A stretch of DNA of 64,000 nt. It comes from Streptomyces sp. HUAS YS2 (lineage in GTDB: Bacteria > Actinomycetota > Actinomycetes > Streptomycetales > Streptomycetaceae). Location: positions 558,001 through 622,000 of the forward strand of contig NZ_CP137573.1 in NCBI RefSeq assembly GCF_033343995.1, given 5' to 3'. Positions 8,813 to 18,440 of the stretch are shown in pieces; within the stretch, counting starts at the first letter, position 1, and each line of letters starts with the position of its first letter. Both the position numbers and the translations under genes were made by a program. The notes beneath the pieces were generated by a model, which did not search any database, was not told the origin of the DNA, and saw nothing but the letters and a program-made list of their open reading frames with translations.

Positions 8813-9898
8813 TCAGCAGATGCGCGGCAGCTGCTCCCCGAGCGGCATGTCCACCACGCGCGTACCACCGAGACCGGTACGGGCGACGACCATCCCCGGA
8901 TGCGCCTCGACGGCCTCCCCGATCACGGCCGCCCCCGCGCCCAGCGGATGCGCGCGCATCGCGGCGAGCACGGCGTCGGCCTGCGCACGCGGGACGAAGG
9001 CCACCAGCTTCCCCTCGTTCGCCACGTACATCGGGTCGAGACCGAGCACGGCGCAGGCGTTGGCCACGGGGGCGGGGACGGGCACGGCCCGCTCCTGGAC
9101 GACGATGCCGGTGCCCGACGCGGCCGCGATCTCGTTGAGCGAGGCCGCGAGGCCGCCGCGGGTGGGGTCGCGCAGCACGTGCAGGTCCGGGGTGACCGCG
9201 AGCATCGCCTCGACGAGGCCACCGAGCGCCGCGCAGTCGCTCTCGATCTCGACCCCGAACTCCAGCCCCTCGCGCACGCTCATGATCGCCACACCGTGGA
9301 CGCCGACGGGGCCGCTGACGATCACCACGTCGCCGGGCACGACGCGCTGGGGCCGCAGGTCGACGCCGGGCGGGATCAGACCGATGCCGGAGGTGTTGAT
9401 GTAGATGCCGTCGCCGTGGCCGGCCTCCACCACCTTGGTGTCGCCGGTGGCCACCTGGACGCCCGCCGCGCGGGCCGCCGCGCCGAGCGCCTGCGCCACA
9501 CGGGTCACGACGTCGGTCTCCACCCCCTCCTCCAGGATGAAGCCGCAGGAGAGATAGGCGGCGCGGGCCCCGCTCATGGCGAGGTCGTTCACCGTGCCGT
9601 TGACGGCCAGGTCGCCGATGCTGCCCCCGGGGAAGAACAGAGGACGCACGACGAAGGAGTCGGTGGAGAAAGCCAGCCGGGCACCGCCGAGTTCGACGGT
9701 CGCGGCGTCGGTGGTGACGGAGAGCGCGGGGCCGCCGAACGCGGGCGCGAAGACGTGCTCGACCAGTTCGGCGGAGAGCGCGCCGCCTCCACCGTGGCCC
9801 ATCACCACACGCGGCTGATCGCGCAGCGGGGCGGGACACGTCCAGGCGAGCATGTCGGGCGCCTGTGCCCCGGGGGTGTCGCGCATGAGCTCAGACAA
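8813..9898 (-). CDS. hypE: Hydrogenase maturation protein HypE
   Basis: 361 residues, AIR-synthase-like fold. HypE dehydrates the thiocarbamate that HypF places on its C-terminal Cys, giving the cyanide ligands of the [NiFe] iron. The C-terminus PRIC carries that essential Cys. Other family marks are the N-terminal [39 protein letters not shown] and [20 protein letters not shown]. The start overlaps the end of hypD by 8 bp. It is the last gene of the minus-strand hyp block and converges on the small zinc-ribbon gene. Confidence 0.95.
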   Translation of the reverse strand: MSELMRDTPGAQAPDMLAWTCPAPLRDQPRVVMGHGGGGALSAELVEHVFAPAFGGPALSVTTDAATVELGGARLAFSTDSFVVRPLFFPGGSIGDLAVNGTVNDLAMSGARAAYLSCGFILEEGVETDVVTRVAQALGAAARAAGVQVATGDTKVVEAGHGDGIYINTSGIGLIPPGVDLRPQRVVPGDVVIVSGPVGVHGVAIMSVREGLEFGVEIESDCAALGGLVEAMLAVTPDLHVLRDPTRGGLAASLNEIAAASGTGIVVQERAVPVPAPVANACAVLGLDPMYVANEGKLVAFVPRAQADAVLAAMRAHPLGAGAAVIGEAVEAHPGMVVARTGLGGTRVVDMPLGEQLPRIC

Positions 9899-11045
9899 CG
9901 GAACTGCCCTCCAGAGCCGCGGAGTCGGCCGCCGGAGACTTCGGCGACGGAGTACCGAGGTCGAGCCGTCGGTAGAGGTAGTACGCGGCGCACGCGCCCT
10001 CGCTTGAGACCATCGTGGCGCCCAGCGGGGAGCGGGGCGTGCACGTCGTCCCGAAGGCCTCGCACTCGTGCGGCTTCAGCAGGCCTTGAAGAACCTCGCC
10101 ACTGCGGCACTCGGCCGGTTCGCGGGTGTCGATGCCCTCGACGGAGAACCGGTGCTCGGCGTCGTGTTCGCGGTACCGCTCCGAGAGCCGCCAGCCGCTG
10201 TCCGGAATGACGCCGATCCCGCGCCACGCGCGGTCGGTGACCTCGAAGACGTCGTCCAGCATCGCCCGGGCGGCGGGGTTGCCCCCGGGCAGGACCGCGC
10301 GCGGATAGGCGTTGTCGACGGTGTGTTCCCCGCGCTCCAGCTGGAGCACGGTCCGTCGTACGCCTTCGAGGATGTCCAGTGGTTCGAACCCGGTGACGAC
10401 GATCGGAACCCGGTGGCGTGCGGCGAGTTCGGGGTACTCCGCCGTGCCCATCACACTGCACACGTGCCCCGCGGCCAGGAAGCCCTGGACGCGGCAGTCG
10501 GGCGAGCGCATGATCGCCTCGATCGCCGGGGGGACCCGGACGTGCGAGACGAGCAGGCTGAAGTTGCGGATGCCGAGCTTGCGCGCCTGGTGGACGGTCA
10601 TGGCGTTGGGCGGCGCGGTGGTCTCGAAGCCGATGCCGAAGAAGACCACTTCGCGGTCCGGGTTCTGCTCGGCGATCCGCAGCGCGTCGAGCGGCGAGTA
10701 GACGACCCTGACGTCACCGCCCTGCCCGCGGACCTGGAACAGGTCGCGGTCCGTGCCGGGAACCCGGAGCATGTCCCCGAACGAGCAGAAGATCACGCCG
10801 GGTCGCGAGGCGATCTCCAGCGCCTTGTCGATCACCTCCAGCGGCGTCACGCACACGGGACAGCCCGGTCCGTGGATCAACTCGACCTCGGGCGGAAGCA
10901 GTTGGTCGATCCCGTGCCGGATGATGGTGTGGGTCTGGCCGCCGCAGACCTCCATCAGCGCCCAGGGCCGGGTCACCGTCGCCCGGATCTCGTCGAGCAG
11001 CCGCCGGGCCAGCTCGGGGTCCTGGAACTCGTCGATGTACTTCAC
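9891..11045 (-). CDS. hypD: Hydrogenase maturation protein HypD
   Basis: 384 residues. HypD, a [4Fe-4S] protein, forms with HypC the scaffold on which Fe(CN)2CO is assembled. The conserved motifs are present: CGGQTH at 34-39 (reactive Cys), GPGCPVC at 59-65, [15 protein letters not shown], and the C-terminal Cys-containing stretch around [20 protein letters not shown]. The start overlaps the hypC stop (ATGA). No residue loss is seen. The extra ~20-residue C-terminal tail after YYLYRRL is Pro/Ala-rich. Confidence 0.95.
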   Translation of the reverse strand: MKYIDEFQDPELARRLLDEIRATVTRPWALMEVCGGQTHTIIRHGIDQLLPPEVELIHGPGCPVCVTPLEVIDKALEIASRPGVIFCSFGDMLRVPGTDRDLFQVRGQGGDVRVVYSPLDALRIAEQNPDREVVFFGIGFETTAPPNAMTVHQARKLGIRNFSLLVSHVRVPPAIEAIMRSPDCRVQGFLAAGHVCSVMGTAEYPELAARHRVPIVVTGFEPLDILEGVRRTVLQLERGEHTVDNAYPRAVLPGGNPAARAMLDDVFEVTDRAWRGIGVIPDSGWRLSERYREHDAEHRFSVEGIDTREPAECRSGEVLQGLLKPHECEAFGTTCTPRSPLGATMVSSEGACAAYYLYRRLDLGTPSPKSPAADSAALEGSSVV

Positions 11046-11362
11046 GGCCGCACCTCTCCGGCCACGCCTTCATGCGCCGGCCGCTCGTTTCCCGTCGCCT
11101 CGGCGGCCGACTCCCACGGGTCGCCGAACTCCTCCTGGAGCATGCCGAGGGTTTCGAACAGCTCCAGCGTCTTCCTGGCGGACTCCTCGTCCAGACGCTG
11201 CAGGGCGAACCCGACGTGGACGATGGCGTACTCACCGGGCTTCAGATCCGGCAGGTACTCCAGGCACACCTCCTTGACCACCCCGCCGAAGTCGACGTTG
11301 GCCATCCGGGTGCCGTCCCGGTCCTCGACATCCAGCACTTTTCCGGGTACCGCCAGGCACAT
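11042..11362 (-). CDS. hypC: Hydrogenase maturation chaperone HypC
   Basis: 106 residues. It begins MCLAVPGKV, and the N-terminal Cys (after Met removal) is the ligand that carries the Fe(CN)2CO unit with HypD and delivers it to the large subunit. The following beta-barrel segment ([38 protein letters not shown]) is typical. The tail ([20 protein letters not shown]) is about 20 residues longer than minimal HypC proteins. It lies 10 bp after hypF and overlaps hypD by 4 bp. Confidence 0.95.
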   Translation of the reverse strand: MCLAVPGKVLDVEDRDGTRMANVDFGGVVKEVCLEYLPDLKPGEYAIVHVGFALQRLDEESARKTLELFETLGMLQEEFGDPWESAAEATGNERPAHEGVAGEVRP

Positions 11363-11372
11363 GGGTGTCTCC

Positions 11373-13835
11373 TCACTGTCGCTCTCGTCGTGGCGTTGCG
11401 GGGGCCGCCCCGTCCGCGACCCGGGCGGCCACGACGAGCTGGCCGAGAGCCAGACCGCCGTCGTTCGGCGGGATCAGGCGATGGCGCAGCACGGTGAAGC
11501 CGTCTTTCCGCAGTCCTTCGGCGCAGGCCGAGGAGAGCACCGTGTTGGCGAACACTCCCCCGGTCAGCGCGACGGTCTCCACGCCGGTCTCCCCGCGGGC
11601 GGCGACGCAGACCGTACGGACCAGTCGTGCCACGGCAAGGTGGAACCGCGCCGCGACGACGGCCGCGGGAGTCCCGTCGAGCACGTCTGCGGACACCGCC
11701 GCCAGCAGGGGCGCGGGGTCGGCGGTGAGCGAGGCCCCGGCCCGCGGCGGGCCGAGACGGAAGACGTAGCGCCCGTCCTCGGCGACGGCGGGTGCGCTCA
11801 GGGCCGCGGCCTCCAGCTCGATCGCGGCCTGCGCCTCGTAGCCCGCGTGGTGGCAGATCCCCGCGAGGGAGGAGACGGCATCGAACAGGCGCCCCATGCT
11901 GGACGTGGGCACGCAGTTCAGCTCGCGGACCAACTGCCGTTCCAGTAGCGGAAGTTCTCCGGGTGCGCAAGCTTCCGTACAGGGCAGTGCGGGGTCGAGG
12001 GCGAGACCCGCGGCCCGCAGATGGGCCAGAGCCATGCGGTAGGGCCGCCGGACGGCCGCGTCACCGCCCGGCAGGGGGACGTAGGCCAGGTGCGCGAACC
12101 GCTCGAACCCGGCGTAGTCCGCGAGCAGGAACTCGCCGCCCCACACGGCGCCGTCGAGACCGTAGCCGGTGCCGTCGAAGGCGACGCCGATCACGGGGCA
12201 CGTGCCGTCGAGGCCGTTCTCGGCCATCGCCGCCGCGACGTGCGCGTGGTGGTGCTGCACGGGGACGACGGGTCGACCGGCGGAACGGTCCCGGGCCCAG
12301 CGAGTGGACCGGTAGGCGGGGTGGCGGTCGGCGGCGAGCAGACCGGGCCGTACGCCCGTGACGGACTCGAGCTGCTGCTCGGCGGAGGTGAGGGCGAGCT
12401 GGGTGGCGAGGTCGTCCATGTCGCCGATGTGGGCGGACAGCCATGCCTGGCGTCCGGCGCCGAGACAGAAGGCGTTCTTCAGGTCCCCTCCGACGGCGAG
12501 GGCGGGGGCGACCTCGACGGGCAGCGCGACCGGCAGCGGCGCATAGCCCCTGGAGCGGCGCAGCGTCAGCTGCTCGCCGTCGAAGACGCGGACGACGGAG
12601 TCGTCGCAGGGCACATGGATCGGCCGGTCGTGCAGCAGCCAGGCGTCCGCCAGGCCGGCGAGCCTGGTCAGTGCCTCCGCGTCGTCCGTGACGATGGGTT
12701 CACCCGAGAGGTTGCCGCTCGTCATCACCAGCAGCCGGGGCCCTTCCCGGTCCGCCGCGCCGAGGCCGAGCAGGAGATGGTGCACGGGGGTGTACGGAAG
12801 CATGAAGCCGAGGTCGGGGCTCCCGGGAGCCACCGCGCGCGCCGGGACGGCTCCCTCGCGGGGTGCGGCGGCGTCGCGGCGGCGCAGCAGGACGACGGGC
12901 CGGACGGCGCCGGTGAGGAGTTCACGTTCGAGCGGACCGAGGTAGGCGTGGGGCTCGATGTCCGCGAGGTCCGCGGCCATCATCGCGAACGGTTTGTCAC
13001 CGCGCGCCTTGCGGCGGCGCAGTTCGGCCACCGCGTCGGGGTCGGTCGCGTCGCAGGCCAGGTGATACCCGCCCAGGCCCTTGACGGCGAGGATCGCACC
13101 GGCCGCGAGCATCCGGCGTGCGGCGGCGATCGGGTCGTCACCGGAGTCGGAGGCGAGATCGGATGCGAGATCGGACGCGAAGCCGGCATCCGGACGGGTG
13201 CCGGGGCCGGCCGGGCCGTCCGGTGCGGTGACCAGGCGCAGCCGGGGGCCGCAGTGGGGGCAGGCGACGGGCTGTGCGTGGAAACGCCGGTCGGCGGGGT
13301 CCGCGTACTCGCGTGCGCAGTCCGGGCACATCGGGAAGCCGGCCATGGTGGTGTGGACCCGGTCGTACGGCAGTCCCGTGACGATCGTGAACCGCGGACC
13401 GCAGTGGGTGCAGGTGATGAACGGGTGCAGATGCCGCCGGTCGGCCGGGTCCGCGAGCTCCGCGAGGCAGTCGTCGCAGGTCGCGGTGTCCGGCGGGACG
13501 AGGGTGCGGACGGCGCCGCCCTGTCGGGAGGGCACGATCGTGAATCCGGTGCCGCCGCTCGCGGTCACCTCGGCCGCCTCGACGGACTCCACCCGGGCCA
13601 GCGGCGGGGCGTCGGGCGCGAGGCGGGCGCAGAAGGCGGCGACGTCCTCGGGGTCTCCCTCGACCTCCGCGACGACGCCCTCCGCCGTGTTGGTGACGTG
13701 CCCGGACAGGCGCAACCCGGTGGCGAGGGCGTAGACGAAGGGCCGGAAACCCACACCCTGCACGACACCGCGGACGACCACACGGCTGCGCCGCGGGGCC
13801 GTGGTGGGTGCGGGTCCGGGCCGCGCGGTGGTCAC
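11373..13835 (-). CDS. hypF: Carbamoyltransferase HypF
   Basis: 820 residues from the GTG at 13835, which overlaps the hypB stop as GTGA. HypF converts carbamoyl phosphate into carbamoyl-adenylate and transfers the carbamoyl group to the HypE Cys. Domains in order are an acylphosphatase-like domain (VVVRGVVQGVGFRPFVYAL), two zinc fingers (CDDCLAEL...ITCTHCG and CPDCAREY...VACPHCG), a YrdC-like domain (AGAILAVKGLGGYHLACDAT), and a Kae1-like carbamoyltransferase domain (QHHHAHVAAAMAENG, VIGVAFDGTGYGLDG). An Asp/Ala/Ser-repeated insert (ASDLASDLASDSGDD) sits before the YrdC domain, making it slightly longer than usual. Confidence 0.95.
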   Translation of the reverse strand: MTTARPGPAPTTAPRRSRVVVRGVVQGVGFRPFVYALATGLRLSGHVTNTAEGVVAEVEGDPEDVAAFCARLAPDAPPLARVESVEAAEVTASGGTGFTIVPSRQGGAVRTLVPPDTATCDDCLAELADPADRRHLHPFITCTHCGPRFTIVTGLPYDRVHTTMAGFPMCPDCAREYADPADRRFHAQPVACPHCGPRLRLVTAPDGPAGPGTRPDAGFASDLASDLASDSGDDPIAAARRMLAAGAILAVKGLGGYHLACDATDPDAVAELRRRKARGDKPFAMMAADLADIEPHAYLGPLERELLTGAVRPVVLLRRRDAAAPREGAVPARAVAPGSPDLGFMLPYTPVHHLLLGLGAADREGPRLLVMTSGNLSGEPIVTDDAEALTRLAGLADAWLLHDRPIHVPCDDSVVRVFDGEQLTLRRSRGYAPLPVALPVEVAPALAVGGDLKNAFCLGAGRQAWLSAHIGDMDDLATQLALTSAEQQLESVTGVRPGLLAADRHPAYRSTRWARDRSAGRPVVPVQHHHAHVAAAMAENGLDGTCPVIGVAFDGTGYGLDGAVWGGEFLLADYAGFERFAHLAYVPLPGGDAAVRRPYRMALAHLRAAGLALDPALPCTEACAPGELPLLERQLVRELNCVPTSSMGRLFDAVSSLAGICHHAGYEAQAAIELEAAALSAPAVAEDGRYVFRLGPPRAGASLTADPAPLLAAVSADVLDGTPAAVVAARFHLAVARLVRTVCVAARGETGVETVALTGGVFANTVLSSACAEGLRKDGFTVLRHRLIPPNDGGLALGQLVVAARVADGAAPATPRRERQ

Positions 13836-14527
13836 GCGCCGGCCCGGGCCATCACCGGGGTGTGGACACGGTTCCCTCCGGCCGCCGCGAGGGCCCGGTC
13901 GAGGAGTGCTCCGGCGCCCCGGCCGTCGCGCACCGAGCTGAGGAGGACCTCGACTCCGGGGTTGACCTGCTCCACGTGCGCGCGGAAGGCCGCCTCGTCG
14001 AACTCCGCCGCCTCGGCCATGTCCGTCTTGGTGACGATCACCAGCTGGGCGAGGCCGAAGGCGGTGGGGTACTTGAGCGGCTTGTCCTCGCCCTCGGTGA
14101 CCGAGGCGAGCACGACGCGGAGCGACTCGCCCAGGTCGTAGCCGGCGGGGCAGACGAGGTTGCCGACGTTCTCGACGAACAGCAGCCGGGTGGACTCGGG
14201 CAGCCAGTCGTGCAGGTGCCGGGCGACCATGTCGGCCTCCAGGTGGCAGAGGCCGTCGGTGAGCACCTGCTTGACGGGGGCGCCCGAGCGGGCCAGGCGG
14301 CGGGCGTCGTTCTCGGTCGCAAGGTCGGCGGTGAGCGCGGCGGCGGCGACGCCCCGTTCGCCGGCGAGCCGCAGTTCCCGCTCCAGCAGGGCGGTCTTGC
14401 CGCTTCCGGGGCTGGAGAGCAGATTGACCACCGTGGTGCCGCGGGCGGTCAGTTCGGTTCGCAGGATCTGTGCCGCGGCCTCGTTCTTGGCGAGAACGGC
14501 ACGCTGGAGATCGACTGCTCGGCACAT
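13832..14527 (-). CDS. hypB: Hydrogenase nickel-incorporation GTPase HypB
   Basis: 231 residues. A SIMIBI-class GTPase that works with HypA to insert nickel into the large subunit. The P-loop SSPGSGKT is at 38-45; further motifs are TADLATENDA, the Cys/His segment CHLEADMV (family metal site at the dimer interface), FVENVGNLVCPAGYDLG and IVTKTDMAE. It begins MCRAVDLQ and lacks both the N-terminal CxxCGC site and the His-rich nickel-storage stretch found in some HypB proteins, so it should bind little nickel beyond the G-domain site. It sits 2 bp after hypA and overlaps hypF. Confidence 0.95.
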   Translation of the reverse strand: MCRAVDLQRAVLAKNEAAAQILRTELTARGTTVVNLLSSPGSGKTALLERELRLAGERGVAAAALTADLATENDARRLARSGAPVKQVLTDGLCHLEADMVARHLHDWLPESTRLLFVENVGNLVCPAGYDLGESLRVVLASVTEGEDKPLKYPTAFGLAQLVIVTKTDMAEAAEFDEAAFRAHVEQVNPGVEVLLSSVRDGRGAGALLDRALAAAGGNRVHTPVMARAGA

Positions 14528-14529
14528 GC

Positions 14530-14925
14530 TCAGCTCTCCTCGGTGATCGGTTGGCGATGGTCTTCGCGCGCCGCTTCGGGATCGGCCCAGCGGACCTCGC
14601 GGATCTGGAGTTCGCGGCCGGAGACGAGTCCGTCGGCGGCGGCGCCGCAGCCGGGGCAGAGCAGGCACGGCGGCATGCCGACCGCCCAGACCTCGGCGCA
14701 CGGTTCGCAGCGCGCGGTGCCCGGGACGGTACGGGTGATCAGCTCGGCGCCCTCGACGACGGTGTCGGCGCAGGCGAGTTCGAAGCAGAAGGCGAGGGCG
14801 TCGGCGACGACGCCCGCCAGTTCGCCCACGTCCAGCTCGATGCTGCTGACGCCGACGGCGCCGCGGGACCTCGCCGCGGTCTCGACCTGGTCGACGACGG
14901 CGACCGCGAGGGACATCTCGTGCAT
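14530..14925 (-). CDS. hypA: Hydrogenase nickel-insertion metallochaperone HypA
   Basis: 131 residues beginning MHEMSLA, where His2 is the nickel ligand of the family. The zinc site uses CEPC (73-76) and CPGC (90-93); an extra Cys at 87 (PPCLLC) lies next to it. HypA receives nickel and delivers it to the large subunit with HypB. It is the first hyp gene after a 171-bp gap, so a separate promoter for hypABFCDE is possible. Confidence 0.93.
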   Translation of the reverse strand: MHEMSLAVAVVDQVETAARSRGAVGVSSIELDVGELAGVVADALAFCFELACADTVVEGAELITRTVPGTARCEPCAEVWAVGMPPCLLCPGCGAAADGLVSGRELQIREVRWADPEAAREDHRQPITEES

Positions 14926-15069
14926 CGGTCTCCGTCCTGGGCGCGGGCGTGGGTTTCGGGCGCCATTAGAGGACGGGGCTGCGGCGGGGTCCGGTCCGGC
15001 GCGCCGGGACGGCATGGCGGTGTCGTCCGTTCGGTGCAGCCGCTCCCGCGCCGGGCCGGGGGCACGGCG

Positions 15070-15089
15070 CGGCGCGGGGCACCGCGCCG
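15070..15089. terminator. Short hairpin between the hydrogenase and hyp blocks
   Basis: CGGCGCGG (15070-15077) and CCGCGCCG (15082-15089) form an 8-bp GC stem with a four-base loop, just after the stop of the small membrane-protein gene. It may attenuate transcription between the structural and hyp genes. GC-rich repeats arise easily in this genome, so this is tentative. Confidence 0.3.
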
Positions 15090-15096
15090 AGGGGCG

Positions 15097-15237
15097 TCAC
15101 ATCCTGCTGATGCGCAGATAGCGCCGGAGGTCGGGGAGGGCTCCCGCCAGGACGGCCACGACGGCGAGGGCGGCGGTGGCGGCGAGGGCGGCGCCGAGGA
15201 CGTTCCTGTGCATGGGGCTCTCCGTTTCGGTGTTCAT
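15097..15237 (-). CDS. Small single-span membrane protein (DUF6893-like)
   Basis: 46 residues from the ATG at 15237, whose ATGA overlaps the endopeptidase stop; a second ATG at 15213 is possible. One transmembrane segment (NVLGAALAATAALAVVAVLA) is followed by a basic tail LPDLRRYLRISRM. That ending is what I associate with the DUF6893 family of tiny actinobacterial proteins. The coupling to the endopeptidase suggests that it belongs to the hydrogenase operon, perhaps helping to hold the soluble enzyme at the membrane. No function is established. Confidence 0.65.
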   Translation of the reverse strand: MNTETESPMHRNVLGAALAATAALAVVAVLAGALPDLRRYLRISRM

Positions 15238-15755
15238 ACGACGGCTTCCTGGCGGACCAGTTCGGTCACCATGCGCACCGCCTCGGGCACGGCGACGGCA
15301 ACCTGCGGGCTGAGCCCGATCCCCTCGTCGAGGCAGGCCGGTTCGCAGCCGACGACGAGGATCCTTCGTGGCGGCGCGGCGCCGGTACCCGCGCACAGGG
15401 TGTCGAGGAGGGCGAGGACGGCGTCGGGCGTCATGCGGTGGCCGTCGAGCGGCGCGGGCCCCGTGCCGGAGCCGCGGTCGCCGGTCGCCGAGGCGTCGAT
15501 CAGGTAGAGCGTCCCCGGTTCGCCGCCGCGCGCGGTGACGTCGACGAGGATGAGGGTGTCCCAGCCGTCGAGGAGTTCGTAGGCGAGGTGGACGCCCCGG
15601 ACCCCGACGTCCGCCAGCTCGACGGAGGCGGGGAGTTCCTCCCGGCTGAGCCGCCGCAGGGTCTCGACGCCGAATCCGTCGTCGCCGAGGAAGATGTTGC
15701 CCACCCCGGCCACGAGGGTGCGGGGCGCCGGGGCCTCGGGCGCGGGACCGTTCAC
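15234..15755 (-). CDS. Hydrogenase maturation endopeptidase (HyaD/HybD type)
   Basis: 173 residues from a GTG start. The M52 peptidase family trims the C-terminus of the large subunit after nickel insertion. Signs are VAGVGNIFLGDDGFGVE, where the Asp/Glu nickel-sensing residues sit, ELLDGWDTLILVDVT, and the late VVGCEPACLDEGIGLSPQV. It is overlapped on both sides (GTGA with the upstream 465-residue gene and ATGA with the small membrane protein). Its substrate should be the large subunit at 18988-20772, which has a tail of about 23 residues after the DPCLPCGVH motif. Confidence 0.9.
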   Translation of the reverse strand: MNGPAPEAPAPRTLVAGVGNIFLGDDGFGVETLRRLSREELPASVELADVGVRGVHLAYELLDGWDTLILVDVTARGGEPGTLYLIDASATGDRGSGTGPAPLDGHRMTPDAVLALLDTLCAGTGAAPPRRILVVGCEPACLDEGIGLSPQVAVAVPEAVRMVTELVRQEAVV

Positions 15756-17149
15756 GCGTCCTCCAGGGCTTCGACCTCATCGGGCTGGAAGTAGAGGAAC
15801 CGGCCCTGTTCGCGGCGGATGTCGGCGCCCGGGTCGTCCTCCACGGTCACCGCGATGTGGACGCCGCCGTCGACGTCGTGGAGGACCGCTTCGACCAGGG
15901 CGCTGCGCCCGTCGAGGAAGAGGTCCTGGGCGTCCGTGCGGCGCAACCGTGGGCGCAGGACGACCCTGCTGCCCGCGCGGACCGCGCGTCCGTCGACGAG
16001 GACGTGGTCGCTGCCCGGATCGACGCCGGTGTCGCCGCCCGGGTCCCACCAGGGTGTCTCCGGTTCGAGGATGTCGCGGGTCGGCTCCGGAGGCCCGGTG
16101 ACGCTCCGGAGGCTCCGAACCGCTCCGTGCAGACGCTCGAGGACTTCGGGCGGCATGGTGTCCGCCAGCTCGATCACCGCCGCGGCGCGGGCGTCGGTCC
16201 CCCTGGCCTCGCGCTTCTCCTCGTCGGTGAGGGCTGCCGTGCGCAGGGCGAGGATCTCGTCGATCTCCGTCGCGTCGTAGAGTGCGCCCGGGCTCTCGGG
16301 CGCGATGGCCGGGTGGTCGTCGAGGATGATCGGCGAGGAGAGCATCAGGTCGGCACGGCCGGGTTCGCCGGCCAGGACGGGCCAGGTGTGCAGGTTGCGG
16401 CAGGCGGCGACGGCGCCCCTGGCCCATTCCGGCGGGTCGGTCATCGACAGGAACGAGCCGCCGTCGAGGCGGAGCAGGGTGTGCGTGGCGACGAGGGAGT
16501 ACGGCAGCGCCGCGTGGCGGTCGGTGTCCAGCTCGGCGGTCCAGGCGCTGGTGTTCTCCACGGTGACCGAGAGGCGCTCGACACGGTACGGGCCGTCGAG
16601 TTCGGCCGCCGAGATCCGCAGGGTGCCGCTGATCTCCTCGCGGCGGCGTACGAGTCGGCCGAGGACGCGCCCGTCCGCGTCGGTGACCTCCTCCACCTCC
16701 TCGGCGGCGGGTCGGGTGAAGGGCAGGGTGGTGCCGTCGTCCCGCAGGTCGCCGACGGGGACGGCGAGGGTGACGCGTTCCTCGACGCCCTCGTCCCAGG
16801 CCACCAGGACCCGGTCGGCCAGGCGGAGTTCGCCGGTCGGTACGTAGGTGCCGTCCTCGCGGAGTTCCTCGACGGTGCGCCGCTGGGCGCGCAGGAAGCG
16901 GACCTCCACCGCGAGTTCGGCGCCGGCCCGGGGCTCCATGAGGCACTCGGTGAGCTGGAAGTCGTGCTCCTCGGCGGCGGCGCTCCAGGACGGCGGCACC
17001 AGAACCCCGAACTGCCAGCGGAGCCGGTTCTTCGCGGCGGAGGCACGGTACGGGTAGAGGACGTATCCCTCGAAGAGGACGGCGTCGGCGACATGCCGGG
17101 CGACGGCGAGCCGCGCCTCGGTGCCGGGGGTGAAGGCGACGGTGGTCAT
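15752..17149 (-). CDS. Conserved hydrogenase-locus accessory protein, 465 aa, function unknown
   Basis: 465 residues from the ATG at 17149, which overlaps the previous stop (ATGA). It is soluble, acidic and beta-rich, with no signal or membrane segment. The N-terminal part is FEGYVLYPYRASAAKNRLRW. Other segments are SLVATHTLLRLDGGSFLSMT and NLHTWPVLAGEP; the C-terminal domain is rich in DG turns (DGRAVRAGSRVVLRPRLRRT) and ends in QGRFLYFQPDEVEALED. I do not recognise a catalytic motif. Strict overlap with the neighbouring genes shows co-production with the hydrogenase, so an assembly or scaffold role is likely. Confidence 0.75.
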   Translation of the reverse strand: MTTVAFTPGTEARLAVARHVADAVLFEGYVLYPYRASAAKNRLRWQFGVLVPPSWSAAAEEHDFQLTECLMEPRAGAELAVEVRFLRAQRRTVEELREDGTYVPTGELRLADRVLVAWDEGVEERVTLAVPVGDLRDDGTTLPFTRPAAEEVEEVTDADGRVLGRLVRRREEISGTLRISAAELDGPYRVERLSVTVENTSAWTAELDTDRHAALPYSLVATHTLLRLDGGSFLSMTDPPEWARGAVAACRNLHTWPVLAGEPGRADLMLSSPIILDDHPAIAPESPGALYDATEIDEILALRTAALTDEEKREARGTDARAAAVIELADTMPPEVLERLHGAVRSLRSVTGPPEPTRDILEPETPWWDPGGDTGVDPGSDHVLVDGRAVRAGSRVVLRPRLRRTDAQDLFLDGRSALVEAVLHDVDGGVHIAVTVEDDPGADIRREQGRFLYFQPDEVEALEDA

Positions 17150-17784
17150 GGTGTCCTCTCCCCCGCCGCTTCCAGCAGGGATGCGACGGTGGCCTCCCAG
17201 GACGGGAGGGCGCGGCGCGAGCGGTAGGCGAGCAGGGCGTCCATCGCGTCGCCCGGGAGCCGGATCCATCCGCAGCCTGGGAAGTGCTGGTCGATCATCT
17301 CCCTCCACACCTTCACGGGCATGCGGTGGGAAACCTCCTTGTCCCAGGGAACGGGCTCGACGTGGAAGCCGCCGGCGCCGGTGAACGCGGTGCCGGAGAA
17401 GAGCAGGAGCAGCGGGACGTCGCCGTCGGAGAGCGCCCGGAAGTAGCGCGACGCGGCGATGTCGGTGTCGTAGGTGCACGGCACGACGAGGTCGGTCTCG
17501 ATCTCGCCGGTGAAGCCGGGCACCATGACGGAGGCGTGGGCGAACTGGACCGGGTTGAGCGTGCTGCCCCACCGGGAGCGTTCGCCGAACAGGTCGCCCA
17601 GGCCGGCGGCCTCGTGGTCGTCGTAGCCGCGCCGGGCGGGTTCGATGCGGATCTGGCAGCGCAGGGCCATGGCGTGGACCCGGGTGCCGCCGGTGGCGGT
17701 GATCCTCAGCCGGAACACGAGCGTGGGTCCGGCAGCGTAGGCGTCGGCGCGGACGTCGGTGCAGGCGAAGGAGAACTCGGTCAC
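17146..17784 (-). CDS. Hydrogenase-locus protein, DUF6084-like
   Basis: 212 residues from the GTG at 17784 (GTGA overlap with the preceding stop). It is soluble. Recognisable stretches are FRLRITATGGTRVHAMALRC, GDLFGERSRWGSTLNPVQFA and FHVEPVPWDKEVSHRMPVKV. I associate this with DUF6084, a family that I recall beside actinobacterial group 1h hydrogenases; that assignment is from memory. No catalytic motif is visible. Gene order (NifU-like, DUF5947-like, this, 465-aa protein, endopeptidase) suggests a maturation or electron-transfer accessory complex. Confidence 0.7.
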   Translation of the reverse strand: MTEFSFACTDVRADAYAAGPTLVFRLRITATGGTRVHAMALRCQIRIEPARRGYDDHEAAGLGDLFGERSRWGSTLNPVQFAHASVMVPGFTGEIETDLVVPCTYDTDIAASRYFRALSDGDVPLLLLFSGTAFTGAGGFHVEPVPWDKEVSHRMPVKVWREMIDQHFPGCGWIRLPGDAMDALLAYRSRRALPSWEATVASLLEAAGERTP

Positions 17785-18440
17785 GGTCGGCTCCCTTGCG
17801 GCTCGCGGGCCAGGCCGCGGACGTGGGCGAAGAGGGCGTCGAGGTCCGCCCGCGCCTCCGCGCCTCCGTCGAAGCCCTGCCAGTGCAGTCGCATGCGGCC
17901 CACCAGTTCGTAGCAGAGGTCGATCGGTACGAGGTAGCACTCGGTGCGGCCCTCGTGGCGCCGCAGCAGCAGGGCCTCCACGTCGGGTTCGAGGTGGGCG
18001 GCGAGCCGAGTGGCGTCGAGGACGGACTGCCAGGCCTCTTCGTCCGGTTCGCTCTCGGTGGCGCCGGCGGGGCTCGGGTAGAGCGCCACCGGGCGGTCGA
18101 GTGCGGAGTTGCGGAAGAAGAAGGCCACCGAGACCGGGATGCGGAGCGACTCCCACGCCCGGTCGTCGATGCGGTGGCCCGGGTCGCTCAGGAAGCGGCC
18201 GGGGACCGCCCGGAACCGTCCCGGGGAGGCGGCGGAGCGGTCCATGAGCTGCGAGCACGGGCCGCAGGCGCAGACCAGGGCCCGCTTGTCCGTGTCGACG
18301 AGATGCGGGTGGCGCTCCTCGGCCGCGAGCGGGGCGCCGCACAGTTCGCAGCGCTCCTCGCGGGGCGGGCGCGGGGTGGTGAACCGGCGCAGGCCCCTGG
18401 GCCCCGGGGACCGCACGGCGCCGTTCTGCGGCCCGTTCAC
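17781..18440 (-). CDS. Hydrogenase-locus Cys-rich protein, DUF5947-like
   Basis: 219 residues from the GTG at 18440 (GTGA overlap with the NifU-like stop). The N-terminal metal site has CELCGAPL and, about 30 residues on, ACGPCSQLM with an extra Cys before it, spaced like a zinc or Fe-S knuckle. The rest is soluble alpha/beta (WESLRIPVSVAFFFRNS, AHLEPDVEALLLRRHEGRTE, YLVPIDLCYELVGRMRLHW). The pattern matches what I remember as DUF5947. A metal-binding helper in cluster assembly or electron transfer is an inference from the Cys motifs and from NifU next door. Confidence 0.7.
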   Translation of the reverse strand: MNGPQNGAVRSPGPRGLRRFTTPRPPREERCELCGAPLAAEERHPHLVDTDKRALVCACGPCSQLMDRSAASPGRFRAVPGRFLSDPGHRIDDRAWESLRIPVSVAFFFRNSALDRPVALYPSPAGATESEPDEEAWQSVLDATRLAAHLEPDVEALLLRRHEGRTECYLVPIDLCYELVGRMRLHWQGFDGGAEARADLDALFAHVRGLAREPQGSRP